Assembly: GCF_001428125.1 (NCBI RefSeq)
Contig: NZ_LMSM01000006.1
Span: forward strand, 794,270-858,269
Length of the DNA stretch: 64,000 nt
DNA from: Nocardioides sp. Soil774
GTDB lineage: Bacteria; Actinomycetota; Actinomycetes; Propionibacteriales; Nocardioidaceae
Direction of reading: 5' to 3'
The position numbers were made by a program, and so were the translations under genes. Below, in pieces: positions 8,804 to 17,935 of the stretch (positions within the stretch are counted from its first letter, which is position 1; the number at the start of each line of letters is the position of its first letter). Under the pieces are notes generated by a model. It searched no databases. It saw only the letters and a list, made by a program, of their open reading frames with translations, and was not told the DNA's origin.

Positions 8804-9682
8804 ATGATCATCGCGGCGGCCGACGGTTCGGCACTCGGCAACCCCGGTCCGGCAGGGTGGGCGTGGTACGTCGACGACACCTGCTGGGCCTCCGGCGGCT
8901 GGCCCCACGGCACCAACAACATGGGCGAGCTGATGGCCGTCCTCGACCTCCTCCAGCAGACCGCGCACCTCGACGAGGAGCTGCACGTCTACTGCGACAG
9001 CAAGTACGTCATCGACTCGATCACCAAGTGGATGAAGGGCTGGAAGCGCAAGGGCTGGAAGAAGAGCGACGGCAAGCCGGTGATGAACGTCGAGCTGATG
9101 AAGGCGCTCGACGAGGCGATGCAGGGCCGTCGCGTGGTCTTCGAGTGGGTCAAGGGCCACGCCGGCCACGAGCTCAACGAGGCCGCCGACAAGCGCGCCA
9201 ACGCCGCAGCCGTGGCCTACCGCGACGGCCGCGTGCCTGAGGCCGGCCCCGGCTTCGCGCACAGCACGACCGCCCACCCGGCCGCGCGAGTGGGCCAGGT
9301 CGAGGAGGAGCCCGACCTGTTCTCCGGTCTGCTCGACGAGCCCGAGCAGCGCGAGGAGGACCTCGTGGTCGAGCTCGAGCGCTCCCTGCTGCGCGACGAC
9401 GTACGCTCCGACCCGGCCGCGGTGGCCGCACTGCTGCACCCGGACTGGAGCGAGATCGGGCAGTCCGGACGGCTCTGGAGCCGCGCCGACGTCCTCGAGG
9501 ACATCGGTCCGATCCCGGCGGTGCGCGTCGAGGTGCTCTCGTCCGAGCGCGTGGCCGACGACGCGATCCTGCTGCTGTGGCGCGCGGTGTCGCAGGAGCG
9601 CTCGACCCTGCGCAGCACCCTGTGGGTGCGCACCGGGGGCCGCTGGCAGGCGCGCTTCCACCAGGGCACCACCGAGCCGTGA
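8804..9682 (+). CDS. RNase HI with fused C-terminal DUF4440/NTF2-like domain
   Basis: 292 residues. The N-terminal 150 residues are a complete ribonuclease HI: catalytic D7 (ADGSALGN), E42 (NMGELMA), D65 (YCDSKYV) and D129 (NEAADKRAN), with the KGHAGH loop near H119/H122. It would cleave the RNA strand of RNA-DNA hybrids. After an acidic linker (residues 160-195), the last ~100 residues (ELERSLLRDDV, LLHPDWSEIGQSGRLWSRADVLE, LWVRTGGRWQARFHQ) match the DUF4440/NTF2-like cone fold. Standard RNase HI is about 155 residues, so this is a fusion. Start ATG 8804 is set by the family N-terminus. Confidence 0.9.
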   Translation: MIIAAADGSALGNPGPAGWAWYVDDTCWASGGWPHGTNNMGELMAVLDLLQQTAHLDEELHVYCDSKYVIDSITKWMKGWKRKGWKKSDGKPVMNVELMKALDEAMQGRRVVFEWVKGHAGHELNEAADKRANAAAVAYRDGRVPEAGPGFAHSTTAHPAARVGQVEEEPDLFSGLLDEPEQREEDLVVELERSLLRDDVRSDPAAVAALLHPDWSEIGQSGRLWSRADVLEDIGPIPAVRVEVLSSERVADDAILLLWRAVSQERSTLRSTLWVRTGGRWQARFHQGTTEP

Positions 9683-9720
9683 CCCACGCGGCGCCGACGC
9701 CGGTCTGGCACACTCACCGG

Positions 9721-10086
9721 ATGCTTCCCGCCAAGCTCGCCGCGCCCCTGGCCCTCGCCGGGGGCGTGCTCTGGATCCTGCACGCGGTGATCGGCGGGGG
9801 CGACGACCCCGTCGCGTCCGTCCTCCACCTCGTCGGCCTGGCCTGCGTCCTCGCCGCTGCCGGCCTCTTCGGCTCCGGGCTCGTGAAGAGCGACGCCGTC
9901 GGGATGCGGGTCGTCGTGGGCCTGGCGTCCGCGCTGCTGGCGCTCTCGCTCGTCGAGGCGTTCCGTCCCCACGACAGTGAGTGGTACGACGGCTTGTGGG
10001 GCGTGGTCGTGGCGCTCCTCGGCGGGGCCGCCCTGCTCCGTCGCCGCGCGCACGGCCGGCCGGCCGCGGGGGCGCACTCGCGCTGA
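9721..10086 (+). CDS. Small four-helix membrane protein
   Basis: 121 residues with about four hydrophobic helices (roughly residues 5-24, 32-52, 60-78 and 90-105), short polar loops and a basic Arg-rich cytoplasmic tail. No catalytic motif is seen and I do not recognise a family. The start ATG at 9721 lies 38 bases after the RNase HI gene. Gene-like codon use supports translation. The function is unknown. Confidence 0.7.
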   Translation: MLPAKLAAPLALAGGVLWILHAVIGGGDDPVASVLHLVGLACVLAAAGLFGSGLVKSDAVGMRVVVGLASALLALSLVEAFRPHDSEWYDGLWGVVVALLGGAALLRRRAHGRPAAGAHSR

Positions 10087-10197
10087 ATCCGCCCCGTCCC
10101 GGGAATCCCCGGGCCGCACCCGTGGTTGCACCGGAGGTGCCCGCGACCGGGTACGGCACGAACGGGGTCGGGACGAGCCTCACGAGGAGGAGACAGC
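10087..10197. other. mshA leader region with two small hairpins
   Basis: The 111-base gap holds CCCGGG-AATC-CCCGGG (10098-10113) and GCACC-GGA-GGTGC (10127-10139). The first could terminate the membrane-protein gene. A strong GAGGAGGAGA ribosome-binding site ends just before the mshA GTG. No clear -10/-35 pair was recognised. Confidence 0.35.
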
Positions 10198-11454
10198 GTG
10201 GGCCAGCGCGTGGCGATGATCAGCCTGCACACCTCACCCCTGGACCAGCCGGGCACGGGTGACGCGGGCGGGATGAACGTCTACGTCATCGAGCTCTCGC
10301 GGCGCCTCGCCGCCCAGGGGATCGACGTCGACGTCTTCACCCGGGCCACCTCCTCCGCGCTGCCCCAGGTGGTCGAGGCCGCCGACGGCGTCCTCGTGCG
10401 CCACGTCGCGGCCGGCCCCTTCGAGGGGCTCACCAAGGGCGAGCTGCCCGGCCAGCTGTGCACCTTCGCTCGCGAGGTGCTGCGCACCGAGGCGATGCAG
10501 CCGCTCGGCCACTACGACGCCGTGCACTCGCACTACTGGCTCTCCGGCCAGGTCGGCGCGCTCGCCCGCGACCGGTGGAACGTGCCGCTCGTGCACTCCA
10601 TGCACACCATGGCCAAGGTCAAGAACGCCGCGCTCGCCGAGGGCGACAGCCCCGAGCCGTTGTCGCGCCTGATCGGGGAGGAGCAGGTGGTCGAGGCGGC
10701 CGACCTGCTCGTCGCCAACACCGACACCGAGGCCCGCCAGCTCATCGACCTCTACGACGCCCACCCCGGCGCGGTGGAGGTCATCCACCCCGGCGTCGAC
10801 CTCTCGGTCTTCGCCCCCCGCGGCCGGGCTGAGGCCCGCCGCGAGCTCGGGCTGCCCGAGGACGCCGTGGTCCTGCTGTTCGCCGGGCGCATCCAGCCCC
10901 TCAAGGCGCCCGACGTGCTGCTGCGCGCGGTCGGCGTGCTGCTCGAGCAGGACCCGTCGCTGCGCCACCGGCTCGTCGTGCCCGTCGTCGGCGGCCCGTC
11001 GGGCTCGGGCCTCGAGCACCCGACCGCGCTGGCCGACCTGGCCGCAGACCTCGGCATCGACGACGTCGTGCGGTTCGTCCCGCCGGTGACCCAGCGCGAG
11101 CTCGCGGTGTGGTCGTCGGCGGCCACGGCGGTCGCGGTGCCGTCCTACAACGAGTCGTTCGGCCTGGTGGCCGTCGAGGCGCAGGCGACCGGCACGCCGG
11201 TGGTCGCAGCCGCGGTCGGCGGCCTCACCACCGTCGTGCGCGACGGCGTCAGCGGCCTGCTCGTCGACACCCACGAGCCGCGCGACTGGGCCGCGAGCCT
11301 GCGCCGGCTCATCGACGACCCCGCGCTGGTCGAGCGCCTCGGCCGGGGAGCCGTCGCGCACGCCCAGGAGTTCTCCTGGGATCACACGGCCGAGCGCACC
11401 CTGGCGGCGTACGAGCGGGCGGGGAGCCGCATGCGTGCTGAGATGGCGTCATGA
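10198..11454 (+). CDS. mshA: D-inositol-3-phosphate glycosyltransferase (mycothiol step 1)
   Basis: 418 residues, GTG start behind GAGGAGGAG. The N-terminus carries the MshA signature [46 protein letters not shown] and the GT-B E-X7-E type motif [15 protein letters not shown] (about residue 318) complete a GT4 family enzyme. MshA transfers GlcNAc from UDP-GlcNAc to 1L-myo-inositol-3-phosphate, the first committed step of mycothiol, the low-molecular-weight thiol of actinobacteria. It overlaps the YbjN gene by 4 bases, a pairing common in this phylum. Further mycothiol genes (mshB, mshC, mshD) are not in the window. Confidence 0.96.
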   Translation: MGQRVAMISLHTSPLDQPGTGDAGGMNVYVIELSRRLAAQGIDVDVFTRATSSALPQVVEAADGVLVRHVAAGPFEGLTKGELPGQLCTFAREVLRTEAMQPLGHYDAVHSHYWLSGQVGALARDRWNVPLVHSMHTMAKVKNAALAEGDSPEPLSRLIGEEQVVEAADLLVANTDTEARQLIDLYDAHPGAVEVIHPGVDLSVFAPRGRAEARRELGLPEDAVVLLFAGRIQPLKAPDVLLRAVGVLLEQDPSLRHRLVVPVVGGPSGSGLEHPTALADLAADLGIDDVVRFVPPVTQRELAVWSSAATAVAVPSYNESFGLVAVEAQATGTPVVAAAVGGLTTVVRDGVSGLLVDTHEPRDWAASLRRLIDDPALVERLGRGAVAHAQEFSWDHTAERTLAAYERAGSRMRAEMAS

Positions 11455-11957
11455 ACGCCGCCGCGAGTGCCGTCGAGACCGTCCGCAGCTATCTCGCCGC
11501 CAACGACATCGAGCACGAGGAGCGCACCCGTGAGGGCGTGGAGGGGGCCAGCTTCTCCCTGACGCTGCCGGGGGAGAAGAAGCTGCAGACGCCGGTGCGC
11601 CTCGACGTCGGCGCGCACGCGCTGGGGGTGCACGCCTTCGTGTGCCGCAACCCCGACGAGAACCACCACCGGGTCTACCGCTGGCTGCTCGAGCGCAACC
11701 TCAAGATGTACGCCGTCTCCTTCGCGGTCGACCGCACCGGCGACATCTATCTCGAGGCGCGGCTGCCGCTCGCCGCGGTCGAGCCCGACGAGCTCGACCG
11801 CATCCTGGGCTCGGTGCTCGCCAACGCCGACGAGTCGTTCAACGCGATCCTCGAGCTCGGCTTCGCCTCCTCCATCCGCAAGGAGTGGGAGTGGCGCATC
11901 TTGCGGGGCGAGTCGACCCGCAACCTCGAAGCCTTCCGCGGGTGGCTCGAGGCCTGA
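11451..11957 (+). CDS. YbjN domain-containing protein
   Basis: 168 residues, ATGA overlap with mshA. Sequence features such as [20 protein letters not shown], the [24 protein letters not shown] strand pair and a C-terminal helix match the YbjN fold (type III secretion chaperone-like). In actinobacteria this gene commonly follows mshA, but its role is not established. It has no signal peptide or membrane segment and is probably cytoplasmic. The stop is followed by a 189-base gap before the convergent exporter gene. Confidence 0.85.
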   Translation: MNAAASAVETVRSYLAANDIEHEERTREGVEGASFSLTLPGEKKLQTPVRLDVGAHALGVHAFVCRNPDENHHRVYRWLLERNLKMYAVSFAVDRTGDIYLEARLPLAAVEPDELDRILGSVLANADESFNAILELGFASSIRKEWEWRILRGESTRNLEAFRGWLEA

Positions 11958-12146
11958 GCCTGCTCGGACGCCGCTATCGAGCGCCCACCACCGCGCGGCC
12001 GGACAGGAGGCCGATCTCGGCATTGGCAGACGCACCACAGAGAGCACCGGCAGACCAGTGCGTTCGACCGTGCAAGGACGACACCGTCTGAGCTGCGCAC
12101 CATCCTTGCTCGCACACCGTGCACGGACGGTCGTCGAGTCCAGCGC
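11958..12146. other. Intergenic region with imperfect 14-bp direct repeat
   Basis: Gene-free stretch between convergent genes. It contains ACCGTGCAAGGACG (12067-12080) and ACCGTGCACGGACG (12116-12129), 13 of 14 identical and 49 bases apart, plus several short inverted segments around them. No ORF with codon bias and no RNA family was recognised. It may hold the terminators of ybjN and the exporter gene. Confidence 0.35.
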
Positions 12147-13058
12147 CTAGACCACCCGCGGCTTGCGCCGCGTCATCAGCACGCCGACGATCGCCAGCGC
12201 GCCGCCCACGAAGGTGAGCGAGGGCGGCACCTCGTCGATGGTCAGCCACGCCACCAGGGTGGCGATCCCGGGCACCAGGAACGTCGTGAGCGACAGCTTG
12301 CCCGCGTCGGTGTGGGTGAGGGCGTAGGCCCACGTCGTGAACGCCACCGCGGTCGGCAGCACGCCGAGGTAGACGATCCACCACAGCTCCGAGCCGCCGT
12401 CGGCGACGATGGAGGGCAGGTCGCCGGCGAAGGGCAGGCAGGTCACCGCGCCCAGGAGGAACGACACGAAGACCACCTGCACCGACGGGATGCGGCGCAG
12501 GAGCACCTTCTGGGTCAGCACGCCGACGGCGTACATCGCGGCTGCGACCAGCACCAGGAGCACGCCCACCAGGCTCGCGTCGGCGTCGGACGAGGAGCCG
12601 CGCGCGATGACCGCGACGCCGGCGAAGCCGACCACCATCCCGGCCAGCAGCCAGCCGTGCAGCCGCTCGCCGAACAGCGGCACCGCGAGCAGAGCCACGA
12701 TGATCGGCCCGATCTGGATGATCATCGCCGCGGTGCCGGCGTCGACGTGCCGCTCACCGGCGTTGAGCGCGAGGTTGTAGACGCCGAACCAGCCGACCCC
12801 GCCGAGCGCCAGCAGCGCCCACTCGCGACGGTCGGGGCGCACCCAGCCGCGGCGCAGCACCAGCGGGAGCACCACGAGCGCGGCCACCAGGAGCCGGCCG
12901 GCCCCGATCGCACCCGGGCTCACGTCGTGCGCCACGTGGCGGATCACGACGAAGGCCGAGGCCCACATCACGAGCGTGACGGCACCGGCGGCGACCGGCA
13001 GCCAGGGCGCGGGCGTCGTGGTCGCGTCCGGCGGGGTGGCGGTCGTCTGTGTTGTCAC
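12147..13058 (-). CDS. EamA/DMT-superfamily transporter
   Basis: 303 residues from GTG 13058, with ten hydrophobic helices arranged as two EamA repeats (about residues 17-150 and 160-295). Family marks include WASAFVVIRH in helix 1, PLVLRRGW, and LIAWLT-like segments with a final helix ending in RRKPRVV. RhaT/YdcZ-type permeases export metabolites or amino acids; the substrate is unknown. It is a single gene, with regX3 downstream of its start region on the same strand. Confidence 0.87.
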   Translation of the reverse strand: MTTQTTATPPDATTTPAPWLPVAAGAVTLVMWASAFVVIRHVAHDVSPGAIGAGRLLVAALVVLPLVLRRGWVRPDRREWALLALGGVGWFGVYNLALNAGERHVDAGTAAMIIQIGPIIVALLAVPLFGERLHGWLLAGMVVGFAGVAVIARGSSSDADASLVGVLLVLVAAAMYAVGVLTQKVLLRRIPSVQVVFVSFLLGAVTCLPFAGDLPSIVADGGSELWWIVYLGVLPTAVAFTTWAYALTHTDAGKLSLTTFLVPGIATLVAWLTIDEVPPSLTFVGGALAIVGVLMTRRKPRVV

Positions 13059-13136
13059 GACCCAAGGCTAGGGACGGTCATGACAAGAGGCCAGCGCATT
13101 TCGGACGGCGTACGCCGACATCCCGCCGACCGAACC

Positions 13137-13814
13137 TCAGAGATCGAGCTTGTAGCCCAGCCCGCGGACCGTGACGAGGTACTTCGGCTCGCCGGGGTCG
13201 GGCTCGAGCTTGGCGCGCAGGCGCTTCACGTGGACGTCGAGGGTCTTGGTGTCGCCGACGTAGTCGGAGCCCCAGACGCGGTCGATCAGCTGGCCGCGGG
13301 TGAGCACCCGGCCGGGGTTGCGCAGGAACATCTCGAGCAGCTCGAACTCCTTGAGCGGCAGCCTCTGCTCGGACCCGTCGACGGTCACGACGTGGCGCTC
13401 GACGTCCATGCGGACCGGGCCGGCCTCCAGGGTGTCGGGCATCAGCTCGGGCTCCTGGCCGCGCCGCAGGACGGCGCGGATGCGGGCGACGAGCTCGCGG
13501 GGGGAGTAGGGCTTGGTGACGTAGTCGTCGGCGCCGAGCTCGAGCCCGACGACCTTGTCGACCTCGTCGTCCTTGGCGCTGACCATGATCACCGGCACCG
13601 AGGAGGTCTGGCGGATCTGGCGGCACACCTCGGTGCCGGGGATGCCGGGGAGCATCAGGTCGAGGAGCACGATGTCGGGGCCGAAGCGGTCGAACTCGGT
13701 GAGGGCGGCGTTGCCGTCGGCGGCGATCGCCACCTCGTAGCCCTCCTTGCGGAGCATGTAGGCGAGCGCGTCGCTGTAGCTCTCTTCGTCCTCGACGACG
13801 AGTACCCGGGTCAT
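13137..13814 (-). CDS. regX3: Two-component response regulator RegX3 (OmpR/PhoB family)
   Basis: 225 residues. Receiver domain (residues 1-120) with acidic pocket VEDEE, phospho-acceptor in VLLDLMLPG (about D52), Thr/Ser in MVSAKDD and K in VTKPYSP. The C-terminal winged helix is OmpR/PhoB type (LKEFELLEMFLRNPGRVLT...VHVKRLRAKL). Together with the SenX3-type kinase and PhoU next door this is the phosphate-starvation regulator of actinobacteria. The senX3 stop overlaps the regX3 start by 4 bases. It is expected to bind the PHO-type repeats at 15130-15172. Confidence 0.93.
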   Translation of the reverse strand: MTRVLVVEDEESYSDALAYMLRKEGYEVAIAADGNAALTEFDRFGPDIVLLDLMLPGIPGTEVCRQIRQTSSVPVIMVSAKDDEVDKVVGLELGADDYVTKPYSPRELVARIRAVLRRGQEPELMPDTLEAGPVRMDVERHVVTVDGSEQRLPLKEFELLEMFLRNPGRVLTRGQLIDRVWGSDYVGDTKTLDVHVKRLRAKLEPDPGEPKYLVTVRGLGYKLDL

Positions 13815-15094
13815 GCGGGGTCCCTCCGGTGGTGGCTGGCAGTGGTGGTTGCGGGCGTGCTTGCAGTGGTGGCGGCTGGCGTGGGGGACGAGGAGCGCTC
13901 GGGGGCGACGACCTCGACCGGGGGAGTGGTGCGGCCGGACGACTGCGACGGCTCGGCGTTGCGGGGCAGGGTCAGGGTGAACGTCGAGCCCTGCCCCTCG
14001 ACCGACCACACCGAGATGTCGCCGCCGTGGGTGGCGGCGACGTGCTTGACGATGGACAGCCCGAGGCCGGTGCCGCCGGTGGAGCGGTGCCGGGCCGGGT
14101 CGACGCGGTAGAAGCGCTCGAAGATGCGGTCGATGTCCTCGGCCGGGATGCCGATGCCCTGGTCGACCACCGAGATCTGCACCTTCTCGCCCTCGGACCG
14201 GGTGGTGACCACGACCCGGGAGCCGCTGTTGGAGTAGGCGACGGCGTTAGCCACGAGGTTGCTGATGGCGGCCCCGATCTGCTCCTGGGAGCCGAAGACC
14301 TGCAGCCCGTGCTGGCCGCGGGACTCCACGGCGATCTCCTTCGCGGCGGCCTCCGTCGCGCTGGTGTCGACCGCCGTGGCCACCGCCGCGTCGAGGTCCA
14401 CCATCACGGGCATCTCGAGCGGGTCGTGGCCCTGGAGGCGGGAGAGCTCGATGATCTGCTGCACCAGCTTGGCGAGGCGGTCGCTCTCGGTCAGCATCCG
14501 GTTGGCGAAGCGCTGCACGGCCTCGGGGTCGTCGGAGGCGTCGGTCACGGCCTCGGCCAGCAGCCGGATCGCACCGACCGGGGTCTTGAGCTCGTGGCTG
14601 ACGTTGGCCACGAAGTCGCGGCGCACCGCCTCCACCCGCTTCTCGCGCGTCCGGTCCTCCACGAGCGCCAGCACGAGGCGCGCACCGAGCGGGGCCACGC
14701 GGGCGGTGAGGGTGCGGGTGAAGCCGCCGTCGGCCGCGGGGAGGTCGATGTCGTTCTCGCGGATCTGCCCGTCGCGGCGCACCTGGGCGATGATCTCGAG
14801 CAGCTCGGGCACCAGGACGGTGTTGCCGCGCACCAGCCCGAAGGCGTACGCCGGCGCAGACGCCTTGAGCACGTGGTCGGACTCGTCGACGACCACCGCG
14901 CTCGAGCGCAGGATGCTGAGCACCGCGGCCACGCCGGCCTGCACGACCGGCTCCTCGACCTGCGGCAGCGTGTGGCGCTGGCGGTCGCTGATGTGCCACG
15001 CGAGCACCGCACCGCCTGCCATGATGGCCCCGACGATCGCGGCCAGACCAGCCTGCATCGTCGGATCCACGCTCACATCGTACGCATCGTGCAC
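13811..15094 (-). CDS. senX3: Phosphate-sensing histidine kinase SenX3
   Basis: 427 residues. One or two N-terminal membrane helices (about residues 13-35), a PAS-like region (residues 60-150), the H-box FVANVSHELKTPVGAIRLL, then N (LVANAVAYS), G1 (DQGIGIP), F (IFERFYRV) and G2 (GGTGLGLSIVKH) boxes. The C-terminal 45 residues are Ser/Thr/Ala-rich and disordered. In mycobacteria SenX3 relays phosphate status from Pst/PhoU to RegX3. Start GTG 15094 is chosen; GTG 15076 is also possible and neither has a good ribosome-binding site. Confidence 0.93.
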   Translation of the reverse strand: MHDAYDVSVDPTMQAGLAAIVGAIMAGGAVLAWHISDRQRHTLPQVEEPVVQAGVAAVLSILRSSAVVVDESDHVLKASAPAYAFGLVRGNTVLVPELLEIIAQVRRDGQIRENDIDLPAADGGFTRTLTARVAPLGARLVLALVEDRTREKRVEAVRRDFVANVSHELKTPVGAIRLLAEAVTDASDDPEAVQRFANRMLTESDRLAKLVQQIIELSRLQGHDPLEMPVMVDLDAAVATAVDTSATEAAAKEIAVESRGQHGLQVFGSQEQIGAAISNLVANAVAYSNSGSRVVVTTRSEGEKVQISVVDQGIGIPAEDIDRIFERFYRVDPARHRSTGGTGLGLSIVKHVAATHGGDISVWSVEGQGSTFTLTLPRNAEPSQSSGRTTPPVEVVAPERSSSPTPAATTASTPATTTASHHRRDPA

Positions 15095-15129
15095 CCGCTC
15101 GACGCCGTGCCGGACGGCGGGCGCCGAGT

Positions 15130-15172
15130 GTTCACACGCCGTTCATCGAGCACGCACGACTGTTCGCTTTGT
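15130..15172 (+). promoter_or_regulatory. PHO-box-like direct repeats between senX3 and phoU
   Basis: In the 95-base divergent gap, GTTCACACGCC (15130-15140) and GTTCATCGAGC (15141-15151) are two abutting 11-base units, with a third, GTTCGCTTTGT, at 15162-15172. Tandem 11-base units beginning GTTCA are the known form of PhoP/PhoB-type and RegX3-type operators. The placement between the kinase operon and phoU suggests autoregulation and phoU control. Confidence 0.65.
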
Positions 15173-15189
15173 CTGCCTAGGGTGGGACC

Positions 15190-15840
15190 ATGCGTGAGGC
15201 TTTCCATGACCAGCTCGACGGCATCTTCGCCGACCTCTCCGACATCTGCGGCCAGGTCGAGGTGGCGGTGCGCGAGGCGACCAAGGCCCTGATGACCGGT
15301 GACGTCCACACCGCGGACGCGGTGATCAGCGGCGACAAGGCGATCGACGCCGCCCGCGAGCGCGTCGACGACACGGCCTTCCAGCTGCTGTCGCTGCAGC
15401 AGCCCGTCGCCGGCGACCTGCGGATGATCGTCTCCGCGCTGCGGATGGTGAGCGAGCTCGAGCGGATGGGCGACCTGTCGGTCCACGTCGCGAAGATCGC
15501 GCGGCTGCGGGTCCCGTCGGTGGCGGTGCCCGAGGAGCTGCGGCCCACGATGGAGCGGATGGCCGAGACGGCCGAGGACATGGTGCGGCGCGTGCGCGGG
15601 ATCATCGTCGACCGCGACGTCGACGCCGCGATCGAGCTCGGTCGCGACGACGAGGTGATGGACCAGCTGCGCCGCCGCAGCTTCACCGAGCTGCTCTCGA
15701 CCGACTGGAAGCACGGCGTCGAGGCCGCGGTCGACATCGCCCTGCTGGGGCGCTACTACGAGCGCATCGCCGACCACTCGGTGTCGGTGGCCAACCGGGT
15801 GGTCTTCGTGGTCACCGGCGAGCGCCCCGCGCGCGACTGA
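15190..15840 (+). CDS. phoU: Phosphate signalling protein PhoU
   Basis: 216 residues, all-helical, with two repeated three-helix halves. Characteristic PhoU segments include VISGDKAIDAARERVDD, QQPVAGDLRMIVSALRMVSELERMGD and the matching second-half RYYERIADHSVSVANRVVF with the metal-binding E/D-rich ER.AD motif. PhoU couples the PstSCAB transporter state to the SenX3-RegX3 system and represses it when phosphate is plentiful. It is divergent from senX3 across a PHO-box-like repeat. No pst genes are in the window. Start ATG 15190. Confidence 0.95.
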   Translation: MREAFHDQLDGIFADLSDICGQVEVAVREATKALMTGDVHTADAVISGDKAIDAARERVDDTAFQLLSLQQPVAGDLRMIVSALRMVSELERMGDLSVHVAKIARLRVPSVAVPEELRPTMERMAETAEDMVRRVRGIIVDRDVDAAIELGRDDEVMDQLRRRSFTELLSTDWKHGVEAAVDIALLGRYYERIADHSVSVANRVVFVVTGERPARD

Positions 15841-15866
15841 CGTACGCCACGCAGGCGGTACGCCGC

Positions 15867-16610
15867 TCAGCGACCCTGGTTGGCGACGGCCGCGGCAGCG
15901 GCGGCGGCGGCCTCGGGGTCGAGGTACTCCCCGCCGGCGACGGTGGGACGCAGGTCGTCGTCGAGGCAGTAGAGCAGCGGCATGCCGGTCGGGATGTTGA
16001 GCGCGGCGATGTCCTCGTCGCTGATCTGGTCGAGATGCTTGACCAGCGCGCGCAGGCTGTTGCCGTGGGCCGCGACCAGCACCGTCTTCCCGCCGCGGAG
16101 GTCGGGCACGATCTCGGCCTCCCAGTAGGGCAGGAAACGGGCGATGACGTCCTTGAGGCACTCGGTGCGCGGCAGCTCGTCGCCGAGGTCGGCGTAGCGC
16201 GGGTCGCCGGCCTGGGAGAACTCGTCGGAGTCGTCGAGCGGCGGCGGGGGCGTGTCGAAGGAGCGGCGCCAGAGCATGAACTGCCCCTCGCCGTACTCCT
16301 CGAGGGTCTGCTTCTTGTCCTTGCCCTGCAGCGCGCCGTAGTGGCGCTCGTTGAGGCGCCAGCTGCGCTTCACCGGGATCCAGTGGCGGTCCGCGGCGTC
16401 GAGGGCGAGCGCGGCGGTGTTGATCGCGCGGCGCTGCAGCGAGGTGTGCACGACGTCGGGGAGCACGCCCGACTCGCGCAGCAGGCGGCCGCCGTGGACG
16501 GCTTCTCCCTCGCCCTTCTCGGTGAGGGCCACGTCGACCCACCCGGTGAAGAGGTTCTTGGCGTTCCACTCGCTCTCGCCGTGGCGGAGCAGGACGAGGG
16601 TGTAGGTCAT
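15867..16610 (-). CDS. gpmA: 2,3-bisphosphoglycerate-dependent phosphoglycerate mutase
   Basis: 247 residues. Catalytic phospho-His H10 in [27 protein letters not shown], the substrate loop [16 protein letters not shown] and the second His in [14 protein letters not shown] are all present. It interconverts 3- and 2-phosphoglycerate in glycolysis. The C-terminus carries an Ala-rich run (nine Ala) before VANQGR. The gene overlaps by 4 bases the small lipoprotein gene upstream. In actinobacteria gpm commonly neighbours mshA and senX3-regX3, as here. Confidence 0.96.
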   Translation of the reverse strand: MTYTLVLLRHGESEWNAKNLFTGWVDVALTEKGEGEAVHGGRLLRESGVLPDVVHTSLQRRAINTAALALDAADRHWIPVKRSWRLNERHYGALQGKDKKQTLEEYGEGQFMLWRRSFDTPPPPLDDSDEFSQAGDPRYADLGDELPRTECLKDVIARFLPYWEAEIVPDLRGGKTVLVAAHGNSLRALVKHLDQISDEDIAALNIPTGMPLLYCLDDDLRPTVAGGEYLDPEAAAAAAAAVANQGR

Positions 16611-17080
16611 GACGCGTCGAGCCCTTCCCAGTAGCCGCTGTCGTTGGAGACCACGGGGACGTTGAGCATGACCCGGTCGCCGTTGCCGAAGTCGATCGTG
16701 AGGGGGAGCACCTGCCCGGCGGCGAAGTCGCCGGTCAGCACGATGTCGGTCGCGGGCTCGGCGAGGTTGACCAGGCCGCCGGCGGGGATGGTGACGGGCT
16801 CGAAGTCCGACACCTCGACCGTGACGCCGTCGTCGCCGGACACGGCGGTGAAGGTCTGCTCGTCCTCGCTGTCGTTGTTGGACAGCGAGGCCACGAACGT
16901 GCCCGACCCCTCGGCGGCCGAGACGACCACCGCGTTGAGGACGTCGACGTCGGCGTCACGGTTCTCGGCGGCGCTGTTGACGGCGTACTCGCGGTCGGTC
17001 GCGTAGTCGAAGCCGCAGGAGGAGAGGGGAGCGGCGAGCGCGACGACCGCGGCGGCGGTCACGAGGGATCGGAGCTGCAT
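16607..17080 (-). CDS. Putative lipoprotein of unknown function
   Basis: 157 residues. The signal peptide [18 protein letters not shown] leads to the lipobox LSSC, so the mature protein should be lipidated at that Cys and held on the outer face of the membrane. The rest is a beta-rich domain with [19 protein letters not shown] and a late [18 protein letters not shown], resembling copper-chaperone-type or DUF461-like immunoglobulin folds, but no His/Met metal site is seen. It precedes gpmA with a 4-base overlap and is probably co-transcribed. The function is unknown. Confidence 0.72.
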   Translation of the reverse strand: MQLRSLVTAAAVVALAAPLSSCGFDYATDREYAVNSAAENRDADVDVLNAVVVSAAEGSGTFVASLSNNDSEDEQTFTAVSGDDGVTVEVSDFEPVTIPAGGLVNLAEPATDIVLTGDFAAGQVLPLTIDFGNGDRVMLNVPVVSNDSGYWEGLDAS

Positions 17081-17101
17081 GGCGCACAGCCTAGCGTCGG
17101 C

Positions 17102-17812
17102 TCAGGTCAGGCCGACGGTGCGTCCTGCGATCAGGATGCCGACCACGACGGCGGCGGTGCACACGCCCGCGAGGAGCAGCAGCCGGGGGGTGCCGGTGCG
17201 CAGCGCGAGCAGCATCGGGAGTGACCTCTCGCCCTCCTCGTGGTCGTCCACCAGGCCGGGCAGCGCGAGCAGCAGGTGCACCCCCAGCCCGAGGGCGCCG
17301 GCGAGGGCGACCATCACGGGCGTGGGCGGCGCCGTGGCCCCCACGCCGTTCCAGCCGCCGTAGGCGAGGAACGCCGGGTAGAGCGCGAAGCCCACCACCC
17401 ACGGCACGAACGACAGCACCCGCGCGTGCAGGAAGTGATCGCCGATCGCCGCGACGAGCAGGATCGCGAGGTACGTCGCCCCGGCGCGGCGGCCGTTGGC
17501 CACGGCGAGCGGCACGACGAGCAGCACGGCGCACGTCAGCGCGAACCAGACGGTGCCCGGCTCGAGGCGGCCGGTGGCGAGGGGCTTGTCGGGCCGTCGG
17601 CGCCGGTCGCGCTCGCGGTCGGTGAGGTCGTCGGCCCAGCCCAGGACCGACTGCCCGACCAGCACCGTGGCCGCGACCAGCGCGACCTCGCGCAGCGGCC
17701 GCCCGGCCACTGCGGCCGCGCCGGCGAGGGCCACCGAGGTCGCCACCGCCCGGCGTGGGTGGGCTGCCCGCACGAGGAGCAGCGCAGGCGTCAGCGACAG
17801 GTCCCCGGGCAT
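17102..17812 (-). CDS. UbiA-family prenyltransferase
   Basis: 236 residues, multi-pass membrane protein. The first Asp-rich motif is DDLTDRERD followed by RRRPDKPLATGR, and the second is LVDDHEEGERSLP, the two Mg-diphosphate sites of UbiA enzymes. They transfer prenyl chains to aromatic or other acceptors (for example in menaquinone or SCO-type lipid synthesis). The acceptor here is unknown. Start ATG 17812 (MPGDLSLTPAL) is preferred; the frame stays open upstream without conserved sequence. It is divergent from carD. Confidence 0.82.
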   Translation of the reverse strand: MPGDLSLTPALLLVRAAHPRRAVATSVALAGAAAVAGRPLREVALVAATVLVGQSVLGWADDLTDRERDRRRRPDKPLATGRLEPGTVWFALTCAVLLVVPLAVANGRRAGATYLAILLVAAIGDHFLHARVLSFVPWVVGFALYPAFLAYGGWNGVGATAPPTPVMVALAGALGLGVHLLLALPGLVDDHEEGERSLPMLLALRTGTPRLLLLAGVCTAAVVVGILIAGRTVGLT

Positions 17813-17935
17813 GCGCCGAAGTATGGCCCAGGACCGCCGCCAGAGGCAGGCGCACCACAAGAACCGCTGATCTGTCAAGCCCGGAAGTGGCCTCTGACCT
17901 GCGGAAACGCGGCAGGAGCACGTTCGAACCCGTGT

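Noticed and set aside
8026..10183. Long minus-strand frame extending the racemase upstream to about 950 codons
   Set aside because: Only the last 229 codons (from 8005) are a real racemase; the rest is antisense to RNase HI and an off-frame reading of the SDR gene.
15841..15866. Possible terminator between phoU and gpmA
   Set aside because: The gtacgcc/ggcggtac arms pair imperfectly and the stem is too weak to call.
17921..17932. cgttcgaacccg resembling a tRNA T-loop
   Set aside because: No acceptor, D or anticodon stem can be formed around it; it lies in the carD promoter region.
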